This document shows positions 1 to 11,299 of a DNA stretch of 64,000 nt, piece by piece (positions within the stretch are counted from its first letter, which is position 1; each line of letters begins with the position of its first letter). Below the pieces are notes generated by a model, which searched no databases, had not been told where the DNA came from, and was given only the letters and a program-made list of their open reading frames with translations. The stretch spans positions 2,160,415-2,224,414 of the forward strand of contig JABAKD010000013.1 of assembly GCA_012845835.1 (NCBI GenBank). The letters are read 5' to 3'. The translations under genes were made by a program, and so were the position numbers. Source of the stretch: Undaria pinnatifida (lineage: Eukaryota > Sar > Phaeophyceae > Laminariales > Alariaceae).

Positions 1-180
1 TGTCACCACTATTGAACGCGAGGGTGACTTTACTTCGTTAGGCATATGCTACAGCGTTTGGTATGGTAGAGGTTGTCAGGCAATCATGTAAACGGATGGA
101 GGCACGAAATACCCTGCGTAATAGGTTGGTCGTGTGGTTTACCGGAGTGTTAACATATCGGTCTGTACTTCTGCTTCACA
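1..180 (+). repeat. Family E repeat, partial copy at the window edge
   Basis: The first 60 bases match 51865-51935, and bases 60-180 match 51630-51735, in rearranged order. It is the end of a dispersed non-coding repeat that starts before the window. I see no gene in it. Confidence 0.6.
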
Positions 181-182
181 TT

Positions 183-206
183 ATTATATATATATATATA
201 TATATA
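183..206. repeat. (AT)n microsatellite
   Basis: A pure AT dinucleotide run lies directly upstream of the long retroelement copy that starts near 221. Confidence 0.9.
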
Positions 207-220
207 TGTGAAATACCTTC

Positions 221-1495
221 GTTCCCCCTTGCCGCCTCGGTAAGGCATGCTGCGAGGCATGCCCTAGCAGGCTTGTAGCGAGTGAGGGGGGTCTTTCTGG
301 CGGGTGTAAGGCCGGACTCACCCTCAAGGAGTGATACCTTCTTGCTGCTGCGTGTGGCCGCGAGGCTTAGGCGTGGCGGTAGAGTTGGGTCGTACGTGGT
401 GCGTTAGGCATGGTCACCTACGATTCGCGCGTCTTTTTAGGCAGCAGCGGCGGAGCAGCAATGCTTAATCGGGATGCTCGTGCTCGGAGGCAGGCGCCAC
501 CATGAGCCACGCTACGGCGCAGTCTCGGTTTGCGTGGAGACAACTGCGCCGGCAGGAGGCTGGATTCGACGACGAAGGAGGAGGGCGACTGGCCGTCGAT
601 GGGCGGGGAAGAGACGGATTGAACTCTCCCTGAACGAGAATTTTGTTCTTCAGATCAGCACCGCAAACTGCGTGGAGCATTTTGTTTTTTTTTTGACGGG
701 GGAGAAGGGGACCGATTGGAATTGAGTGTGAACGAGAGCAAGTGCGAAGGAGCGGGCCGAGTGAGCTAAGGCGATGAGGCGGCCACGGAGAACCACAGCA
801 GGAGGATGGCACACGGAGACCCACGACCGGCACGCACACCATCGTCATGAGAGCAGCGATCGTCCTTTTTTTTCAGGGTTATTTTTACGAGGCAGTAGTA
901 CAACATGTTACTTACGTCACTGATTTTTGTAGAGTTTGTAGAAGAGTCGTATACCCTTCACGGGGAACGACCCGCCACAATTTTCAATTTTCAGGCACGG
1001 GCGTCGTAGCTGTGCTGCAACCTGTCAAATAACTCGGGAAGGAGGCGCGATCATTGATATCTGTACTGTGTTTTTTTTCGTTTTCATTGCTCTTGTTTCA
1101 CAGCATGCCCGCGGGTCGTCACTCTGACAGCACTCCAGACAGCAGGCGCGTTCGTCTATACTCACGATTACCGTGCGGTTCATGAGGTGCAGGCAGCCCA
1201 ACCGCTGTAGTTTGTAGCCGCGAGTTGGTTAGTTGTGGGAACAGGGGAACTCTATGCCGTAGTTGAGTGGATACCCGCGGCCATGTCAGTTCAGTTTGCA
1301 CATTGGACCTTTTCACTTGTGCGCCTTTTGTCCGTATCGTGCGTTTTTAGGCGGGAAAGCGTAGTATTTCCCGGACGAATTTTGATTTCATTTGGTTTTT
1401 CGGATCTTCCTAGGGCTCCAGCACCTTTGTGTGACCACGGACTCTAAATTTTTGACAAGAAGAGGGAATGGGAGAAAACAACAACAATATCAAAA
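221..1495 (+). mobile_element. Long SINE-B-type non-autonomous retroelement, copy 1
   Basis: This 1.3-kb non-coding unit is repeated at 60258-61760 (+) and 54420-55800 (-). It starts at a conserved CCGCCTCGGTAAGGCATGC motif. It ends with the SINE-B 3' part: GGCTCCAGCACC, then GTGACCACGGACT, then a short CAA tail. The last 280 bp (from about 1208) also occur alone as the short SINE-B family. No reading frame is conserved between copies, so the ORFs here are chance. A CAA tail without an LTR fits LINE-driven mobilisation (inference). Confidence 0.7.
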
Positions 1496-1533
1496 AAAAA
1501 TATATATACACGTACCAGGTACCATCTATCAAT

Positions 1534-1741
1534 TTGGTCTCCTCTTCACGAAAATATGCGTGTTCATTAATATCATGGTGTTCCCCCGCCCCGCGGGGGA
1601 GGGTGGGGGGGGTGGAAACTGACGGCTCACCCTCGTCCGGTTTTCCTTGCCCCCCTCTCCCTCCCCCGCTCCCTCTCCCGGCTATTGTACGCGGCTGACC
1701 TGCCCCCCTTCCCGACAGATAACCTCAACAACCAGAAGCCC
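1534..1741 (-). repeat. B2 repeat of the YR element
   Basis: 208 bp, about one mismatch from the copy at 2185-2392. It forms the outer (minus-strand 3') end of the element. Confidence 0.85.
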
Positions 1742-1880
1742 CCCCCGCCCCCGAAGGCACGCACACACCGGAAGATGAAGGAATCAATCCCTGCCCTTCC
1801 TTTCTTCCCTCCTCTCGCCCCCCTCCCCCTCCCTCCGCTTTAGCCCTCCTGCTCGTGAAGCAATCGGGTGGGAGGGTGGG

Positions 1881-2184
1881 AGATTGCGATTGGTGTCTCC
1901 CCGTGCCACCTCTCTACCCCTATGCTCCTGCTGATGTGTTCTCCCTACTGCTACTGCTGCTGCTGTCGCTGCTGCGTGGGCACTACTCCCTTCTTCCTCT
2001 ACCGGTTGTTGTATCCGATACTCGCTGCTGGTGTGCTGCTGGTGTGCTACGTTGTTGCTGCTGAGGTCCTCCTATTTTCCGCTATTCCTTCCCCTGGAAC
2101 CACCCCCCCCCCCTATGCTACCCGGTTCTCCGACATTTCCTCTTCGTTCCGCCAAACTCCAGACTGTTCCGACATTTTTACATT
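1881..2184 (-). repeat. A2 repeat of the YR element
   Basis: 304 bp, about 98% identical to 8962-9264; I count roughly six differences. Both copies hold a CTG/CTC-rich tract. It directly abuts B1 at 2184/2185. Confidence 0.85.
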
Positions 2185-2392
2185 TTGGTCTCCTCTTCAC
2201 GAAAATATGCGTGTTCATTAATATCATGGTGTTCCCCCGCCCCGCGGGGGAGGGTGGGGGGGGTGGAAACTGACGGCTCACCCTCGTCCGGTTTTCCTTG
2301 CCCCCCTCTCCCTCCCCCGCTCCCTCTCCCGGCTATTGTACGCAGCTGACCTGCCCCCCTTCCCGACAGATAACCTCAACAACCAGAAGCCC
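2185..2392 (-). repeat. B1 repeat of the YR element
   Basis: Near-identical to 1534-1741. It lies about 90 bp past the stop of the recombinase frame, between the gene and A2. Confidence 0.85.
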
Positions 2393-2480
2393 ATTCGGAA
2401 GCCGCGTTCTACGCCCGCGCCTACGCTATTCTACCCTCGCCCCCCCCCCCCCCCCCCCCCCATCTCGTCCCTTGCCCCGG

Positions 2481-4000
2481 CTATCTGCCCGGCGCTCCTG
2501 ACCTCCCTACCGATATCCTTGACACCCAAAGGGGGTCTTCCATATTCGATCTCACGTACCCCATGAATGCCTGCGCCGCCAACCTTCCTTCTACCTTGAT
2601 CACCCACGGCTGTGTTCCCATCTCCGCCAGCCTTGTCGCTCCCCCTATCCTTCGGGAGTGCAGCGCGAATTCCTCTGGAACCAGCTCTCCCACTGCCCCC
2701 TTCCCTTGCTTCTTCCATTTCCTCCCCACTCTCTCCAGCCCGCTCCTTAAGCAAATCGTCGCTTGCCCTTTCGTCCATACCTTCCATCTTCCCCCGCTCC
2801 TGTATGTCATCAGCGGGGCGTTTCCCCCCCCCAGGAACCGTCCTCCCGTAGTAGCCTACTAGCTCCGCCATCAGGTCCACTACGTTCCCTTCCACCCCCC
2901 CTCGACCCCCCCCAGATCCTTTAGTTCTCACGGCTACCGCGCCTTGTCTCCCCTGGTCTCCCTTCCCCCCCTTGAGAAGGACCCCCACCGTATCCGCGGC
3001 TTCCTTCCCTCCCGGTCCCAGCTGCACCCCTTTCTCGAAGAAAGCCAAAGCCCCCCGACTCAAGCAGTAAACCTCATGCACCTTTCCTCTTCCTCCGCGA
3101 ATAGTTCCGAGGCCTTCAGCAACAGCTGATACGTCAGTGCCAGCCCGATCCACACGATCCTCCCCCCTACCCCCCACGCGCCGATACTCTCCTCCAACAC
3201 TCTGATCATCTCCCACGTCAGCGGCCTCCTTACCCGTGCCTGGTTCCTCGCCTCCGCATGCGCCCTCCTGATTCCTTTCTTCACTGCCTGAATCCTGAAG
3301 TGCTGCAGCGGCAGAGACAGCCCCCCCACTGCTCGTGATGAAGTTAACCGCCACTCCTTTGCATTCTCCTCCTACACCCCTCCCCCCCGCCCCGCTTGCC
3401 CCCGCCGGTTGTCCTCTTCGCCGCCCCCCCCCCCCCCCTTTCTCCCTCCCCCAGCCCTCCCTCGCACCCCCCCATCCATGTATAGGGGCGCCACGTCCAG
3501 CCACGCCCGCGTTGCTTTGAACTCCGGTACTGGTAGAGGCCCGGCCTCTTCCGCCGTCGGCCACGTTTTCACCCTCCGCTTCATCATCAGCGCTTGCGTC
3601 CCCACCTCTTCCCCCAACTCCGCTAGGTCCATCTTGAACCGCGTCACGAACCGTCCCCCCCTCTCCCCCCTTTCTCTCGCCCATTCAGATGCAGCTTGCT
3701 CAGCTGCAGAAGCCACCGCACCCTTCCCAACGCCCACCCCACCTTCCCCAAGCCCACTCCTATATTTCTCCACATCTCTCTCCCCACACCAGCCACGACC
3801 CCCAACCGTCGATCTCCTTTCATCTGCGTCTTCCCCCTGTCTTCCCCAGGCGCTCCATAGCGCCCCTCCACAGTAGGGGCACCTCCCGTTCTGCCTTGTG
3901 CAGCTCGTGCGCGGTTCCGTTGCTGCGCTCTTTCCCTCCTCTCTCCCAAATGGCTCCCTTTCCACGCCTCACCCCTTCGGCCCCGTTGCCGCAGGCTCAC
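2481..4000 (-). pseudogene. Tyrosine recombinase (YR), frameshifted
   Basis: The protein is spread over alternating minus-strand frames. The N-terminal part (3965-3850) has a CPYCGGALW motif. A middle part runs to about 3450 and includes a DLAELGEEVGTQALM segment. The start of the catalytic domain is at 3329-3060 and contains LLLKASELF, followed by EVYCLSRGALAFF in the next frame (3060-2810). The C-terminal part (2810-2481) has HSRRIGGATR, the His-x-x-Arg box, and GRLAAQAFMGYVR with the likely nucleophile Tyr. The first catalytic Arg position appears as Lys in LLLKASEL, and GRL stands where GRW is usual. These are signs of decay, or my alignment is off. Frame changes fall in G/C homopolymers, so assembly indels are possible. 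The family excises and integrates DNA circles without target duplication. Confidence 0.75.
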
Positions 4001-7000
4001 CTTCCATGAGCGTGTGCGGTCCCGTTGCCGCTCACTCCCCCCCTTTCTCTTTGCGCGACCCCTTTCTCTTTGCGCGACCCCTTTCTCCGCCTTTTCCCCG
4101 TCCTGGCCGTTCTCCCTCGTCGCCCCTCAGCCCCCCTTTCCTTGCCTCGTCGTTTCCCGTTCTGTGTGGCCCCTCTGCCGCGTTCTCCCCTCGTCTGGTC
4201 GTGTACGTCCCAGTTTCCGCCCCCCCCCCCTCGTCCCCTTCTTGCGCGGTTCGTTGTCACATCCCCCTCCTGCCGTGTCGTGTGCGGCCCCGTTGCCGCG
4301 TCCCCGCCCCCCCTGGTCGTGTACGGCCACACTGCCGCACACCTCTTCCCCCTCCTTGCGCGGCCCCTTGCCGCGTCCCCCCCCCCCGACCAGGTCGTGT
4401 ACGGCCCCGCTGCCGCCGCCCCCTTCCTAGTTTACGCGGCCCCGTTTCGGCGTTCCTCCGCCCGCTTGGTCGTGTACGGCCCGTTGCCGCACCCCCCCCC
4501 GACCCCCTTTGTTTGCGCGGCCCCTTTTGCCGTGCCCCCCCCCGCCTGGTCGTGCATGACCCCGTTGTCGCACGCCTCTCCCCCCTTCTTGCGCGGCCCC
4601 ATTGCCGCATCCCACCCCCGACAAGCTCGTGTACGGCCCCGTTGCCGCGCACCTCCCCCACTTCTTGCGCGTCTCCGTTGCCACGCCCGTTGACCAGGTC
4701 ATGAACGGCCCCGTTGCCGCATATATCCCCCCCTTTCTTGCGCGGCCCCGTTGTCACGTCCTACCCCCGACAAGGTAGTGTATGGCCCCGCTGCCGCACA
4801 CCTCTCCCTCCTTTTTGCGCGGCCTTGTTGCTGCGTCCCCTCCCTGACCAGGTCGTGCGCCCCCCCCCCGGCAAAGTCGTGAACGACCCCTTTGCCCCCC
4901 CCTCCCACCTCCCCCCCCTGTTTGCGCGGTCCCCTTTTCGCGCCCCCCCCCCCAAGCCTGGTTGTGTACAGCCCCGTTACCGCACCCCCACCCCCCCTTT
5001 ATTTGTGCGGCCTCCTTGCCGCATTATCTCCCGTGCCTGCTCGTGTACGACCCCGTTGTTGCACCCCCCTTCCCCCCCACGATGCCACGTTCACGCCCCC
5101 GGGCGGCTTATTCGTGTACGACCCTGTTGCAGCCCCTACCCCCCCCCCCCTGCCCCCCCCCTTCTTTGCGCGGCCCCGTTGCCGCGCCCCCCCCCCCCAT
5201 CCTGGTGAAGTACGGCCACGCTGCCGCAAATCCTTCCACCCCTTCTTGCGCGGCCCCGTTGCCGCGTCCCAACCCCGACCAGGTCGTGTACAGTCCCGCT
5301 GCCGCCCCTTCCCCCCCCCCCCTAGTTTACGCGGCCCCGTTTCCGCGTTCCTTCCCCCGCTTTGTCGTGTACGGCCCGTTGCTCACCCCCCCCCCCCCCC
5401 CTTTTGCTCGGCCCCGTTGCCGTGTCCCCACCCCACCTGTTCGTGCGTGACCCCGTTGTCGCACGCCTTCCCCTTTCTTGCACGGCCCCGTTGCCGCATC
5501 CCACCCCGGACAAGGTCGTGTACGGCCCCGTTGCCGCACACCCCCCTTCCTTGCGCGGCCCCGTAGCCGCGCCCCCCGACCAGGTCGTGAACGGCCCCGT
5601 TGCCGCATCCCACCCCGGACAAGGTCGTGTACGGCCCCGTTGCCGCACACCCCCCCTTTCTTGCACGGCCCCGTTGCCGCATCCCACCCCCGACAAGGTC
5701 GTGTACAGCCCCGTTGCCGCGCACCCCCCCTTTTTTGCGCGGCCCCGTGGCCGCGCCCCCCTGACCAGGTCGTGAACGGCCCCGTTGCCGCATCCCACCC
5801 TGGACAAGGTCGTGTACGGCCCCGTTGCCGCACACCCCCCCTTTCTTGCGCGGCCCCGTAGCCGCGCCCCCCCGACCAGGTCGTGAACGGCCCCGTTGCC
5901 GCATCCCACCCCGAGCAAGGTCGTGTACGGCCCCTTTGCCGCACAACCCCCCTTTCTTGCACGGCCCCGTAGCCGCGCCCCCCGACCAGGTCGTGAATGG
6001 CCCCGTTGCAGCATCCCACCCCGGACAAGGTCGTGTACGGCCCCGTTGCCGCACACCCCCCCTTTCTTGCACGGCCCCGTTGCCGCATCCCACCCCGGGC
6101 AAGGTCGTGTACGGCCCCGTTGCCGCACACCCCCCCTTTCTTGCGCCGTCCCGTAGCCGCGCCCCCCGACCAGGTCGTGAACGGCCCCGTTGCCGCATCC
6201 CACCCCGGTCAAGGTCGTGTACGGCCCCGTTGCCGCACACCCCCCCTTTCTTGCACGGCCCCGTAGCCGCGCCCCCCGACCCGGTCGTGAACGGCCCCGT
6301 TGCCGCATCCCACCCCGGACAAGGTCGTGTACGGCCCCGTTGCCGCACACCCCCCCTTTCTTGCACGGCCCCGTTGCCGCATCCCACCCCCGACAAGGTC
6401 GTGTACGGCCCCGTTGCCGCACAGCCCCCCTTTCTTGCGCGGCCCCGTGGCCGCGCCCCCCCGACCAGGTCGTGAACGGCCCCGTTGCCGCATCCCACCC
6501 CGGACAAGGTCGTGTACGACCCCGTTGCCGCACACCCCCCCTTTCTTGCGCGGCCCCGTAGCCGCGCCCCCCGACCAGGTCGTGAACGGCACCGTTGCCG
6601 CCCACGCCCCCCCCCCTTTTTTTTCCTGCGCGGCCCCGTTGCCGCGTTCCCCCCCCCCTTGGTCGTGTACGGCCCCATCGCCGCCCACTCCCACCTCCTT
6701 TCATTTCGCGGCCCCGTTGCTGCGTTCACCCCGGCCTGAACGTGCGCGACCCCTTTGTCGCGCACCCCCCGTTTGTTTGAGCCCGCGGCCTCACCGTCGT
6801 CGCTCTGCGCGGCCCCGTTGCCGCGTCCCCTCCGGGACTGATCGTCGTGTGCAGCCCCGTTGCTGCACACGCACACCCCCTTTATTTGCGCGGCCCCGTT
6901 GCCGCGCTTTCCCCCAGGCCGGGTCGTGTACGGTCCCGTTACCGCACACCACCCCCCACACGTTTTGCGTGGCCCCTTTGCCTCGCACCCCCATTTGCTA

Positions 7001-7725
7001 AAACCCGCGGCCTGGCCGCCGTCGCCCTGCGCGGCCCCGTCGCCGCGTTCGTTCCCTACCTGATTGTGTGCGGCCCCGTTGCCGCACACACACACCCGTT
7101 TTCTTTGCGCGGCCCCGTCGCCGCGTTCGTTCCCTACCTGATTGTGTGCGGCCCCGTTGCCGCACACACACCCGTTTTCTTTGCGCGGCCCGTTGCCGTG
7201 CTCCCCCCCGGCCGGGTCGTGTACGGTCTCGTTGCCGTACACCCCCCCCCCCCCCCCCCCCCTTTTCACGGCCCTTTCTCCGCGCACCCCCCCGTTTATT
7301 TGAGCTCGCGGCCTGGCCGCCGTCGCTCCCCCCTTTTCCTAGTTCGATACTTCTTATTCGCGGCCTTCCCGCCCCGATACCCCTAGCTTCTCCTTCCTGT
7401 TCCTGTCCGGTTCTTTCCCCGTACCCTCCTTCCCCCCTTCCTCTCGCGCGCCCTATCCCCCGTGTTCCTTTATCCCCTTCGTCACCTACTGTCTTTCCCT
7501 TTCCTTTCCGTATTTTTTCTTTCTGTTCCTGTTCCCCTCTGGTTTTCCCCTCTGTTGTTCCCCTAAATTCTTCGCGCGCTTTACGTCAATATGTGGTTGC
7601 TCTGCGCGGCTCCGTCGCCGCGTTCTTTCCCGACCTGGTTGTGTGCGGCCCCGTTGCCGCACACCCCCCCCTCTTTCCTTTTCGCGGCCCCGCTGCCCCG
7701 TCCCCCCCCGGCCGGGTCGTGAACT
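3985..7725. repeat. C-rich minisatellite, 34-40 bp monomers with higher-order structure
   Basis: The core GGCCCCGTTGCCGC recurs every 34-40 bp, separated by GTCGTGTACGG- and C-rich spacers. In the most regular part (about 5550-6600) three monomers of 40, 34 and 37 bp form a 111-bp higher-order unit. The edges are degenerate. The first monomers overlap the 5' end of the recombinase frame near 3975-4035. Long ORFs on both strands (up to 634 aa) are by-products of repetition without stops; I do not call them genes. Confidence 0.9.
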
Positions 7726-8961
7726 CTATCCTGCTCGCCCCGTCCTTCCTAGATTCATTGCCTCAACTCGCCACCCCTTCCCCCCCCCGCGCCGTTGATC
7801 TCCTGTTTTGAAAATGTCTACTTGTACGCATGTATATATTCGTCCCCCCCCCCCCAGCGACCCCCCTCCTCCCCGCCCGTTGCCACCCGCCTCATCCGTT
7901 CCGTAGCAGTCACACTTTACACCGCTATTAATGTTCTGAACAGTATATAAAGTGGTATCGTAATCTCCGAGTAATAGCAATTAGGGTTAGTAGTAGAGTG
8001 CAGTATGACAGCATCAGCAGCAGTAGTAGTGTAGTAGTACTACTAGTACTGGTAGTAGTAGTCGTAATAGTATTAGCGGTAGTAGTGATAGTAGCATCCT
8101 AGTAGTATTAACACTGCAAGGCCAGAGTATTAACAGTACTATGCTAAGGCTGTAGACTAGTGCCGTTAGTGGTTAGTACGCGTAGCGGCTGTGGTGATAT
8201 CGTGGATCTCGTTCCAGTGACGGTAAATGTCACCGCGTCACTGCTGCGGTAAATATTAAATACAATCGCCTGGCTTTTCATGTTATATGATTACGTTCCA
8301 ATATTTGTTTTCCGTGGTGTTTTCCGTCCTATACCGCACCCTACTGGTATGATATACCAGAGTAGTGCACGGTCTATAATAATATAAAGATCTCGACTAG
8401 CTATTAATAGCAGCCAATCCAACACACAAGCCTGCGGATAAATATCAAATTGCCGAGGGTCCCTCCCCGGCCTCTGTCTCATACGAACTCCCCCTAATCG
8501 GATTTTTTTTTGGCTCCTTTTACGTTTTGGGTTTTCTCTAGTGGCTTTTGATGTAATGCATGGCTTCAGGGAACAGATCGCTGCGCTACCCATACACTCG
8601 GGACTCGCCTAACTGTTTGTTCTCAGTATGCGTCATGGTGTCGCAAACATGTCCTTACTCTTGAATCTCTGCGTTAACCTGCTCGTTCGGCATCCCTATA
8701 CGACCACGCTTGTACAACATTCCTTCTTCTTATTTCTTCTCTTCTCATCCACAGCAGTCCATACAACACGCGCTCACCACGATGTGTGCTGTTCTTGAGT
8801 AGCTTGTGATCGATGACACTACTACTGTTTTGCCTGCTGTATCCCTGTTCTCCTATGCTCCTGTCGTACGACCTTCCTTCTAATATGCTGACCCTCCTGT
8901 GTTGCTGCTGCTGTTTCCATTGAAGCTGCATCATCTGTCGCACTCTCCTGCCCAGAAATGT
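7726..8961. other. Unrecognised internal DNA of the YR element
   Basis: C/T-rich DNA continues to about 7860. An AGT/TAG-rich imperfect microsatellite follows (7985-8110), then unique DNA. A Gln-rich minus-strand frame of 89 codons (8943-8674) lies next to the A1 repeat, where a first ORF would be expected. It shows no motif I recognise. I see no reverse transcriptase or RNase H. Confidence 0.5.
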
Positions 8962-9264
8962 AGATTGCGATTGGTGTCTCCCCGTGCCACCTCTCTACCC
9001 CTATGCTCCTGCTGATGTGTTCTCCCTAATGCTACTGCTGCTGCTGTCGCTGCTGCGTGGGCACTACTCCCTTCTTCCTCTACCGGTTGTTGTGTCCGAT
9101 ACTCGCTGCTGGTGTGCTGCTGGTGTGCTACGTTGTTGCTGCTGAGGTCCTCCTATTTTCCGCTATTCCTTCCCCTGGAACCACCCCCCCCCCTGTGCTA
9201 CCCGGTTCTCCGATATTTCCTCTTCGTTCCGCCAAACTCCAGACTGTTCCGACATTCTTACATT
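8962..9264 (-). repeat. A1 repeat of the YR element
   Basis: 303-bp copy of 1881-2184, about 6.8 kb from it and in the same orientation. It forms the minus-strand 5' end of the element. Confidence 0.85.
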
Positions 9265-9672
9265 AGTATAGACCGCTGATACACAAACAATACCGTGATC
9301 TTTTCCAATGACCAGGATCAAAAGTCATGCTTTCGGCTGTAACCATTGTTTCTTAACTCTTTGGAACTGAGGAAAAATGGTTGAATATGAACCAAAGTGC
9401 CAACTCATATCATATACGACAGAAAAGTCGGCGATCGCAGGTGAAAGCCATCATATGCTCGGCAATAGCGAACACCACTATTATATATAACGATCGCTCA
9501 TCCCTCTAAAATCGACAGGCAGAAAATTTCCAGCACTTTGGTATTTGAGCTTGATCAGTAGAGATGATAAGTGCTATGTCAACAAAACAAAATCGTCATC
9601 GCTATAAACCGCTAAATATACCAGTTGTTGTATACCAGGTATCATCATTCGACTAACAAGCCTGTTTTGGTA
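9265..9672. other. Intergenic stretch
   Basis: Unique DNA with no convincing reading frame. One TACCAGGTA palindrome lies at 9633-9641. Confidence 0.5.
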
Positions 9673-11290
9673 CTACTGCTGTATGTAGTACTTGAAAATA
9701 ATACGTGTCTTTTCGATCTCGAAGCTTGTAGCAGGTCGCCCCTTTTCGCGTACACGTGTTCGCCGCGGACGGGTTAGGCGCCGACCAGGCGTCTCGTGCC
9801 CCCAAGCCCCGACGATGCTGAAGGACCAACCAGTGCCAATGCCCTCTCGCTTCCAATCGCTCTCCTGCCTCTCATGTTCTCCACCCTCCTGCGCATTGCA
9901 TTTTTCAAACGCGAACGGCCTTGCTGCTGCTCTACCTCCAAAAACAAAAATCAGAAAACCATGCCTTCCGATCTCTCGCTCGCTGTTGCTCTCATCAAGA
10001 TCTGCTGACATTGGAGGTGGCCACGGGTCCGGGGCGGCAGCACCAGGTAGCTATGGGTGCTGCTTGTGCGGATGCTGCTGAGGCAGCTCTTTCTCCTTGT
10101 CAACCTGCATAGACCCCATCATCCATTTACCCCCATCACACGCCATCACTCCTCCAATCTCAACCACTATGTTGTTAGATGCCATCACCTCTTCCTGCTC
10201 ATCTTCCTCCGGTGGCGACAGCAGAGGCAGCTGCTGCGCTTCCATCAACTGCTGCGGCGGTAGTTGCGCCTGTGGGGATGGCCATAGGGTTGGGGCGGCA
10301 GCACCAGGTAGCTGTGGCTGCTGTTGATGCTGCTGAACCGGCTCTTCCTCCTTGTCCATCTGCATGGACCCCATCATCCCTTTTCCCCCATCACACGCCA
10401 TCACTCCACCCATCTCAACCACCATGTTCTTGGATAATATCACCTCTTTGTGCTCATCTCCGCCAACTTCCTCCGGTGGCGACAGGAGGGCCAGCGGCTG
10501 TGCTGCCAGCGACTGCTGCGGCAGTAGCGGCTCGGGCGGTTGCGGTGGCGTTTCTGGCTCTGCCGCTTCTGCGTCCTTTTCCAACCTTCCCGACTAAGGG
10601 TATATTTGCGTTAATTTCCTCCGATCGTTTTTCCCCCAATGTCCCCGGTCTTACTACTGAAGCCATTATTTTCAATAGCTCTTGCTGCTGCTCATGGAAT
10701 CCTTGTCTTCGTTGCCATTTCAACTGGCCGACGATCTCAAGGAGAATTCCCTCTAGGAACTCTTGAGTCGTCGGGAATTAAACATTCCGTTGGGCGTCTG
10801 TCCATTCCTCGACTGGCTTCTCTCCGCGGAGGATTGTCTTGGCAAGATCCTGTATTTTATATGCAGCATGCCAAGCCATGGCCTTGTGGGAACCAAGGTG
10901 GGTTTCCACCTTGTGGTCTTCGGGGACTGCGTAGCCTACCCAGCAAATTCGCTCCCCTTCATCTCGACTGTAGTCTCCGCCAAAGCCGCTGTAGTCGGCA
11001 ATCATCCTCGTCCCGAGCTCATTAGAACACCCTACGTCCAATGGCACAAGTTGTCTTGTCGTACGATCGTGCTAGCATTCGTCACTGTCGTGTAGGGTGG
11101 AGGTCGGTGACGAAGAAAAATCGCTCCTGAAGCACCCCGAAAAAAACGTGTCTTGAGTCAGCCCCGGTCCAGCGGGTTCACCTCCGCGAGCATGGTTCCA
11201 ATATAATGGCCATCATTCACTAGTGTGAAATAGTGTATAGGCTTCCTCGCAGTACGATCTCTGGTAACGTAATCGACCTTATTTACGCCC
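9673..11290 (-). pseudogene. Unrecognised decayed gene with Gln/Pro-rich repeats
   Basis: Several minus-strand frames read like real protein and line up in order. About 11290-11165 holds DYVTRDRTARKPIHYFTLV. 11047-10778 holds GERICWVGYAVPEDH and WTDAQRNV. After an in-frame TAA the same frame continues (FPTTQEFLEGILLEIVGQLK) to about 10590. One frame change then leads to a Gln/Pro/Glu-rich region (10584-10051). That region carries two related repeats of about 60-70 residues built around GGVMACDGGK and GSMQ. A last frame (10011-9673) ends in FEIEKTRIIFKYYIQQ. I do not recognise the family. The stop and frame change indicate a pseudogene, perhaps a transposon structural protein. Confidence 0.45.
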
Positions 11291-11299
11291 GGCGTAGGG

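Larger units (their letters stand above)
1534..9264 (-). mobile_element. Tyrosine-recombinase (Ngaro-like) element with split direct repeats
   Basis: Read on the minus strand the order is A1 (9264-8962), internal DNA, the tyrosine-recombinase gene (4000-2481), B1 (2392-2185), A2 (2184-1881), B2 (1741-1534). A1/A2 and B1/B2 are near-identical pairs, and B1 abuts A2. This A1-ORFs-B1-A2-B2 order is the split-direct-repeat layout known for Ngaro-type YR retrotransposons. Their reverse transcriptase/RNase H gene is not visible. The space it would fill holds a C-rich minisatellite (3985-7725) and about 1.2 kb of unrecognised DNA. The element is therefore either a deleted, non-autonomous derivative or a YR element of unusual content. 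A2 and B2 are separated by 139 bp. Confidence 0.65.

Noticed and set aside
465-848. 127-codon minus-strand ORF
   Set aside because: It lies in the non-coding retroelement, and the frame is not kept in the copies at 54.9 and 60.6 kb.
2431-3684. Single 417-codon minus-strand protein
   Set aside because: Only its middle part matches the recombinase. The flanking matches are in other frames, so this ORF is a mixture of real and shadow frames.
5322-7287. ORFs of 460 and 634 codons on the minus strand
   Set aside because: They run through the C-rich minisatellite, overlap each other and plus-strand ORFs in other frames, and reflect a repeat without stop codons.
3985-7725. CRISPR array
   Set aside because: Repeats and spacers are both repeated, units vary in length, and the DNA is eukaryotic.
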